10,356 bases of DNA from JBGTHB01 sp041746415 (lineage in GTDB: Bacteria > Pseudomonadota > Gammaproteobacteria > Coxiellales > Coxiellaceae), in assembly GCA_041746415.1 (NCBI GenBank), contig JBGTHB010000009.1, positions 1 to 10,356 on the forward strand, read 5' to 3'. How positions within the stretch are numbered: the stretch's first letter is position 1; every line of letters starts with the position of its first letter. This document shows, in pieces, positions 7,119 through 10,356 of the stretch. The translations under genes were made by a program, and so were the position numbers. The notes beneath the pieces were generated by a model. That model was not told the DNA's origin and ran no database searches. It saw nothing but the letters and a program-made list of their open reading frames with translations.

Positions 7119-7195
7119 TGGTCGGGGTGACAGGATTTGAACTTGCGGCCCCTGCCTCCCGAAGGCAGTGCTCTACCAGGCTGAGCTACACCCCG
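7119..7195 (-). tRNA. proK: tRNA-Pro (anticodon CGG)
   Basis: 77 bases that fold into a full cloverleaf with the CCA end encoded. The acceptor stem CGGGGTG pairs perfectly with CACCCCG; the C1-G72 pair and discriminator A73 are the usual bacterial tRNA-Pro identity elements. The anticodon loop TTCGGGA on the stem CTGCC/GGCAG gives anticodon CGG, reading CCG. The D-arm is GCTC-AGCCTGGTA-GAGC. The T-arm (GCAAG / TTCAAAT / CCTGT) contains a G-U pair and an A-C mismatch at 52-62, which is unusual. It lies 66 bases after ispB on the same strand, so it may be cotranscribed with ispB or use a promoter within the repeat fragment upstream. The symbol follows E. coli usage for the CGG isoacceptor. Confidence 0.95.
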
Positions 7196-7209
7196 AATCA
7201 TTATTCTTT

Positions 7210-7256
7210 AGCTTATGGATTGAAATCGGCAATAACGGCCAAGCTTAAACATAAAA
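7210..7256 (+). repeat. Dispersed palindromic repeat, copy A (one arm only)
   Basis: The first 33 bases (7210-7242, AGCTTATGGATTGAAATCGG and onward) match copies B and C with at most one or two changes. The next roughly 14 bases continue the alignment with more changes (GCTTAAACATAAAA against TCTTGAACGTAAAA). The central tip and the second arm found in copy B are missing: the ispB stop codon follows at 7264. It therefore looks like a truncated or half element. It fills most of the gap between ispB and tRNA-Pro and so covers the sequence where a tRNA promoter would lie. Confidence 0.85.
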
Positions 7257-7261
7257 ACTAA

Positions 7262-8245
7262 TTAATATTCTCTATGCAGCACAAAATCAGTTAATTGTAA
7301 CAGTGCTTTTTTAAATGGTGATTCGTTAATATTATTCAGTTGTGAGTTTGCTTTAGCAATAAATTCATAAGCAATGGCGGCACAGTTTTGCAGGGCATTG
7401 GTTTCAGTGAGAATAGTCAACACTGCACTAAGCTGATTTTTGTCGGCTGTTTGAATAGCGTGACGCAAAATAACTTGCTGGGCCGGGGTTGCATTTTTTA
7501 ATGCCATAATGATGGGCAAAGTGGTTTTACCTTCACTTAAATCATCACCTAAATTTTTGCCGAGCTGTTGTTGTTTAGCGCTGTAATCTAATACATCGTC
7601 AATAATTTGAAATGCCATACCCAGTTGCCAGCCAAATAGGCGCAAGTTTTCACGCGCCTTAATATCATTGGTGGCAATAATCGCGCCGATTTCCGCTGCA
7701 GCGGCATAAAGCTCAGCTGTTTTGCCGCTAATGACATCAAAATAATCTTGTTCTGAAATATCAGGGTTAGTGGTGAGTGAAAGTTGTAATATTTCCGCTT
7801 CAGAAAGACGGTTAGTGGCGTTGGCTAGCACTCGCATAACGGGAACATTGCTGCGGCGGGCGAGAATTTGAAATGCTCTAGAATAGAGAAAATCACCGAC
7901 TAACACTGCCGCTGTGTTATCCCAAATGGCGTTTACAGTGGCTTCACCGCGACGTTGGGTGGAATGGTCAATCACGTCATCGTGTAACAAAGTGGCGCTG
8001 TGAATGAACTCAATAACGGTGGCCAGTTCAAGGTGTTCGGTGCCCTCGTTATAACCTAAACAGCGCGCGGCTAACAGCACCAGCCGTGGTCGCAAACGCT
8101 TGCCGCCACTGCCAATAAGATGGGTGGCTATGGTTTTGATCAGAGGCACACGCGAGTCGATTTCGCTAAGCAATAAGGCATCGGTTGCGGCTAAGTCGTT
8201 GGCAATTGGATCTTGGGTTATTGCGGCTAATGTGCTGTGGGGCAT
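7262..8245 (-). CDS. ispB: Octaprenyl (long-chain polyprenyl) diphosphate synthase
   Basis: Trans-prenyltransferase that extends farnesyl diphosphate with isopentenyl diphosphate to make the side chain of ubiquinone; essential in most gammaproteobacteria. 327 residues, against 323 in E. coli, and collinear with it. It carries the substrate-binding GGKRLRPR (47-54), the first aspartate-rich motif DDVID (89-93) in LLHDDVIDHS, and the second, DDVLD (216-220), in QIIDDVLDYS, followed by GKNLGDDLSEGKTTLP (229-244). The fifth residue before the first motif is a small Ala (A84), as expected for a long-chain enzyme; exact chain length cannot be read. The ATG at 8245 is preceded by AGGAG at the rather long spacing of 12 bases, and the start codon sits in a small inverted repeat (GGCAT/ATGCC, 8241-8256). 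It is transcribed divergently from rplU, with the next features on its strand being tRNA-Pro and the exported protein. Confidence 0.95.
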   Translation of the reverse strand: MPHSTLAAITQDPIANDLAATDALLLSEIDSRVPLIKTIATHLIGSGGKRLRPRLVLLAARCLGYNEGTEHLELATVIEFIHSATLLHDDVIDHSTQRRGEATVNAIWDNTAAVLVGDFLYSRAFQILARRSNVPVMRVLANATNRLSEAEILQLSLTTNPDISEQDYFDVISGKTAELYAAAAEIGAIIATNDIKARENLRLFGWQLGMAFQIIDDVLDYSAKQQQLGKNLGDDLSEGKTTLPIIMALKNATPAQQVILRHAIQTADKNQLSAVLTILTETNALQNCAAIAYEFIAKANSQLNNINESPFKKALLQLTDFVLHREY

Positions 8246-8292
8246 GAGGTTATGCCGCTCCTATTACTTGGTGTGATAACGAATGACGGCCT

Positions 8293-8321
8293 ATCGTATG
8301 TGGCTAGTCAGGGCTTGTCAA
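8293..8321 (-). promoter_or_regulatory. Sigma70 promoter of ispB
   Basis: On the minus strand TTGACA (8316-8321), a perfect -35, is followed after 17 bases by TACGAT (8293-8298). The predicted start is near 8286, giving a leader of about 40 bases. The -35 shares five bases with the -35 of the opposing rplU promoter. Confidence 0.75.
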
Positions 8322-8343
8322 TCCAGGAGAGATTGCGTAGAAT
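8315..8343 (+). promoter_or_regulatory. Sigma70 promoter of rplU-rpmA
   Basis: TTGTCA (8315-8320) and TAGAAT (8338-8343) are separated by 17 bases and each differs from consensus at one position. The predicted start is near 8350, about 32 bases before the rplU ATG. It is back to back with the ispB promoter, and the two -35 elements overlap in the heptamer TTGTCAA. Confidence 0.8.
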
Positions 8344-8381
8344 GGCCGATCTTTATGGTTTCCAATTGAAGGGGCGTTAGC

Positions 8382-8693
8382 ATGTACGCAGTAATAAAAA
8401 GCGGTGGGAAGCAATACCGCGTTGAAGTGGGTCAAGTGCTTAAGCTGGAAAGCTTAGAAGTTGAAGCTGGCAACAAAATTGATTTTTCAGATGTATTGAT
8501 GGTAGCAAATGGTGATGACATTCAAGTTGGCGCGCCATTAGTGGAAAAAGCCACAGTAACAGCAGAAGTAGTTGAACATGGCCGTGGTGACAAAGTGCGA
8601 ATCATTAAATTCAAGCGACGTAAGCACCATATGAAAACACGTGGCCACCGTCAAAATTACACAACCGTTAAAATCACAGACATCAAGTCATAA
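8382..8693 (+). CDS. rplU: 50S ribosomal protein L21
   Basis: Structural protein of the large ribosomal subunit that binds 23S rRNA. The 103 residues equal the E. coli length. The start MYAVIKSGGKQYRVEVGQ and the basic C-terminal KFKRRKHHMKTRGHRQNYT are family hallmarks. A strong ribosome binding site, GAAGGGG (8368-8374), lies 7 bases before the ATG. It is the first gene of a two-gene operon with rpmA, which begins 15 bases downstream. Confidence 0.98.
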   Translation: MYAVIKSGGKQYRVEVGQVLKLESLEVEAGNKIDFSDVLMVANGDDIQVGAPLVEKATVTAEVVEHGRGDKVRIIKFKRRKHHMKTRGHRQNYTTVKITDIKS

Positions 8694-8708
8694 TTTTGGA
8701 GTGAAACA

Positions 8709-8969
8709 ATGGCACATAAGAAAGCCGGTGGTAGTACACGTAACGGCCGCGACTCAAATCCTAAATACCTTGGCGTAAAACGTTTTGGTGGCCAAGCAGT
8801 TCAAGCAGGCAACATCATTATTCGTCAACGTGGTACGCGCACACATGCTGGTAAAAACGTTGGCATAGGTCGTGATCATACCTTGTTTGCATTAACGGAT
8901 GGCAAAGTGTTTTTTACCCGACGCGGTGCACACCATCGTCAATTCGTAGATATATTGCCAACAGAATAA
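8709..8969 (+). CDS. rpmA: 50S ribosomal protein L27
   Basis: Large-subunit protein whose N-terminal tail reaches the peptidyl-transferase centre. 86 residues, the usual proteobacterial length. The N-terminus MAHKKAGGSTRNGRDSN is the conserved tail, with no cleavable extension of the Firmicutes type. The central GNIIIRQRGTRTHAG and the end GRDHTLFALTDGKV.F are typical. The ribosome binding site GGAGTG (8698-8703) lies 5 bases before the ATG. A strong terminator follows 21 bases after the stop, so obgE is not in the same main transcript. Confidence 0.98.
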   Translation: MAHKKAGGSTRNGRDSNPKYLGVKRFGGQAVQAGNIIIRQRGTRTHAGKNVGIGRDHTLFALTDGKVFFTRRGAHHRQFVDILPTE

Positions 8970-8990
8970 GTTTATTTAGTTTGATACACT

Positions 8991-9015
8991 AAACCCCGCC
9001 CAAAGCGGGGTTTTT
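8991..9015 (+). terminator. Rho-independent terminator of rplU-rpmA
   Basis: AAACCCCGC (8991-8999) pairs perfectly over nine bases with GCGGGGTTT (9005-9013) around the loop CCAAA, and the T-run continues to 9015. The GC-rich core directly followed by T residues makes a strong intrinsic terminator. Confidence 0.93.
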
Positions 9016-9026
9016 GGTAACTCCCC

Positions 9027-9164
9027 AGCTTATGGATTGAAATTGGCAATAACGGCCAATCTTGAACGTAAAATTCTCCTCAAGATGCTCAGGTACTCAA
9101 TGTACATTGCGCGTTTTCGTCAATTCTGCGTTCAATCTTGTTTCGTTTGCCAATTCGGCAATCC
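9027..9164 (+). repeat. Dispersed palindromic repeat, copy B (full length)
   Basis: It begins AGCTTATGGATTGAAATTGG and shares its first roughly 49 bases with copy C and 33 with copy A. The stretch from GGATTG (9034-9039) to CAATCC (9159-9164) is an imperfect palindrome of about 131 bases; matching arm blocks include AATTGGCAA and TTGAACG. The tip is GTAC-TCAAT-GTAC (9093-9105). A smaller hairpin, ATTGGC/GCCAAT with a 7-base loop, lies within the left arm. It starts 11 bases after the rpmA terminator T-run and accounts for most of the 258-base gap before obgE. A 63-codon open frame across it is not a gene. Confidence 0.85.
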
Positions 9165-9186
9165 TCTTCATCGGTGCCTGAGTAGT

Positions 9187-9192
9187 TATAAT
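9187..9192 (+). promoter_or_regulatory. Candidate -10 element for obgE
   Basis: A perfect TATAAT lies just after repeat copy B, 35 bases before the obgE ATG, which fits a start near 9199. No convincing -35 is found 16-18 bases upstream, where the right edge of the repeat lies. obgE needs its own promoter because a strong terminator closes rplU-rpmA. Confidence 0.45.
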
Positions 9193-9227
9193 TGGCCAGT
9201 GCGAAATTCTTTTAAGCGAGTAATGTA

Positions 9228-10250
9228 ATGAAGTTTGTTGACGAAGCGACCATTAAAATCAAAGCGGGGAACGGTGGTAATGGTTGTGCCTCATTTCGGC
9301 GTGAAAAATTTGTGCCTTTTGGTGGGCCAGATGGCGGCGATGGAGGGCACGGCGGCGATATTATTTTTAAAGCCGACAATAATTTAAATACGTTGGTGGA
9401 GTTTCGTCATAGACGCAAATTCAATGCGGATAATGGTCGCCCGGGTGAGGGCAGTCAATGTTCGGGTAGAAGCGGCGAAGATTTAACAATTACCGTACCT
9501 GTGGGCACCATGATTTTTGATGCAGAAACGGGCCAGTTGATAGGTGATTTAGCAGAAAATCAGCAAGTGTTATGTGTAGCAAAAGGCGGCAGAGGGGGAT
9601 TGGGTAATGTGCATTTTAAAACGTCCACCAATCGCGCGCCACGTAAAATTATTCCAGGTCGCCCCGGTGAAGAACGCGAAGTGCGATTGGAGTTAAAACT
9701 GCTAGCCGATGTGGGTTTGTTGGGTTTGCCCAATGCGGGAAAATCCACATTAGTCCGCGCGGTGTCAAATGCCACACCAAAAGTGGCGGATTATCCTTTT
9801 ACCACTCTGCACCCGAGTTTGGGTGTAGTGCGTATTGATGAAACCAACAGTTTTGTTATTGCTGATATTCCAGGCTTGGTTGAAGGTGCAGCAGAAGGCG
9901 TAGGGTTAGGTATTCAGTTTTTGAAGCATCTTGGTCGTACGAGTGTGTTGCTGCACGTGATTGATGTATTTGGTACAGACGGTGTGGGACCAGTGGAGGC
10001 GTTTGAAAAGATCAGCGAAGAAATTAAAAAATTCGATGAGTTGTTGGCAAATAAACCGCGCTGGTTGGTGTTAAATAAAATAGATCTTATACCGCATGAG
10101 CAACGACAACAAATAGTCGCAGACGTAGTAGAAAACATTAAATGGCAAGGTCGAGTATTTGTCATTTCAGCTGTTAACCGTGAAGGCACTCAGCAATTGT
10201 GTCAGCAGGTAATGCAGGATTTATTATTGCAGCGCGAAAACAGCAAATGA
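9228..10250 (+). CDS. obgE: Obg family GTPase (ObgE/CgtA), 50S assembly factor
   Basis: Essential GTPase that binds the 50S subunit during late assembly and links ribosome status to stress and the cell cycle. The glycine-rich Obg fold fills about 1-158 (AGNGGNGCASFRREKFVPFG and the following GGPDGGDGGHGGD). The GTPase domain shows G1 GLPNAGKST (166-174), switch I TT (192-193), G3 DIPG (213-216), G4 NKID (283-286) and G5 SA (314-315). At 340 residues it lacks the acidic C-terminal extension of the 390-residue E. coli protein; many bacteria have such short forms. The start is ATG 9228 with a weak AAGCGAG site 7 bases upstream. It follows rplU-rpmA as in most gammaproteobacteria, but a terminator and a repeat element intervene. 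Confidence 0.97.
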   Translation: MKFVDEATIKIKAGNGGNGCASFRREKFVPFGGPDGGDGGHGGDIIFKADNNLNTLVEFRHRRKFNADNGRPGEGSQCSGRSGEDLTITVPVGTMIFDAETGQLIGDLAENQQVLCVAKGGRGGLGNVHFKTSTNRAPRKIIPGRPGEEREVRLELKLLADVGLLGLPNAGKSTLVRAVSNATPKVADYPFTTLHPSLGVVRIDETNSFVIADIPGLVEGAAEGVGLGIQFLKHLGRTSVLLHVIDVFGTDGVGPVEAFEKISEEIKKFDELLANKPRWLVLNKIDLIPHEQRQQIVADVVENIKWQGRVFVISAVNREGTQQLCQQVMQDLLLQRENSK

Positions 10251-10252
10251 CT

Positions 10253-10356
10253 AGCTTATGGGTTGAAATCGGCAATAACGGCCAATCTTGAACGTAAAAT
10301 TAGCCTCAAAATGCTCATGTACAATGTGTACACTCTGCTTTTTCGTTAATTTTACG
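10253..10356 (+). repeat. Dispersed palindromic repeat, copy C (cut by the window end)
   Basis: It begins AGCTTATGGGTTGAAATCGG, only two bases after the obgE stop, and matches copy B almost exactly over about 49 bases. A long hairpin is visible: CGTAAAATTA (10293-10302) pairs perfectly with TAATTTTACG (10347-10356) and the tip is GTAC-AATGT-GTAC (10319-10331), with imperfect pairing between. By symmetry about 35 more bases of right arm should follow beyond the window. Confidence 0.88.

Noticed and set aside
9037..9228. A 63-codon open frame between rpmA and obgE
   Set aside because: Most of it lies across the palindromic repeat copy B, it has no ribosome binding site and its composition is not protein-like; it ends at the obgE start by chance.
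7210..10356. The three repeats as a CRISPR array
   Set aside because: The copies are over 1 kb apart with genes between them, they are long hairpins of unequal length, and no cas gene is present.

Overview
The window is a chromosomal segment of a moderately AT-rich gammaproteobacterium. It carries a cytochrome bo3 ubiquinol oxidase operon of the E. coli type and the conserved ispB <-> rplU-rpmA-obgE neighbourhood. The flavoprotein with a long low-complexity tail and the style of the sensor kinase fit a Legionella/Coxiella-like lineage, but that assignment is an inference; no taxonomic marker here is decisive.

Layout. Positions 1-3094 (+): end of cyoA, then cyoB, cyoC and cyoD, tightly packed with overlapping or near-overlapping junctions. 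cyoE (heme O synthase) is not next in line. Positions 3095-3311: AT-rich spacer with candidate promoter elements. Positions 3312-6582 (+): a two-gene unit made of a FAD-dependent oxidoreductase with a roughly 190-residue Ser/Pro/Thr-rich tail, overlapping by 8 bases a soluble PAS histidine kinase. Positions 6588-7043 (-): a small exported protein whose mature part resembles the T4 gp19 tail-tube family. Positions 7119-7195 (-): tRNA-Pro(CGG). Positions 7262-8245 (-): ispB, the long-chain polyprenyl diphosphate synthase that makes the ubiquinone side chain. Positions 8382-8969 (+): rplU and rpmA, closed by a strong intrinsic terminator. Positions 9228-10250 (+): obgE.

Two functional themes link the genes. 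CyoABCD oxidises ubiquinol and IspB makes the quinone tail, so respiration is represented on both sides. rplU, rpmA and obgE all serve the large ribosomal subunit. The flavoprotein and kinase pair and the exported tail-tube-like protein are accessory genes of unknown role between these core blocks.

The most notable non-coding structures are a dispersed palindromic repeat present in three same-orientation copies (7210, 9027, 10253), each placed just beyond the 3' end of a gene or terminator, and a pair of divergent promoters for ispB and rplU whose -35 hexamers overlap in one TTGTCAA heptamer. The strongest candidates for something undescribed are the secreted tail-tube-like protein, the tailed flavoprotein with its coupled kinase, and the repeat family.
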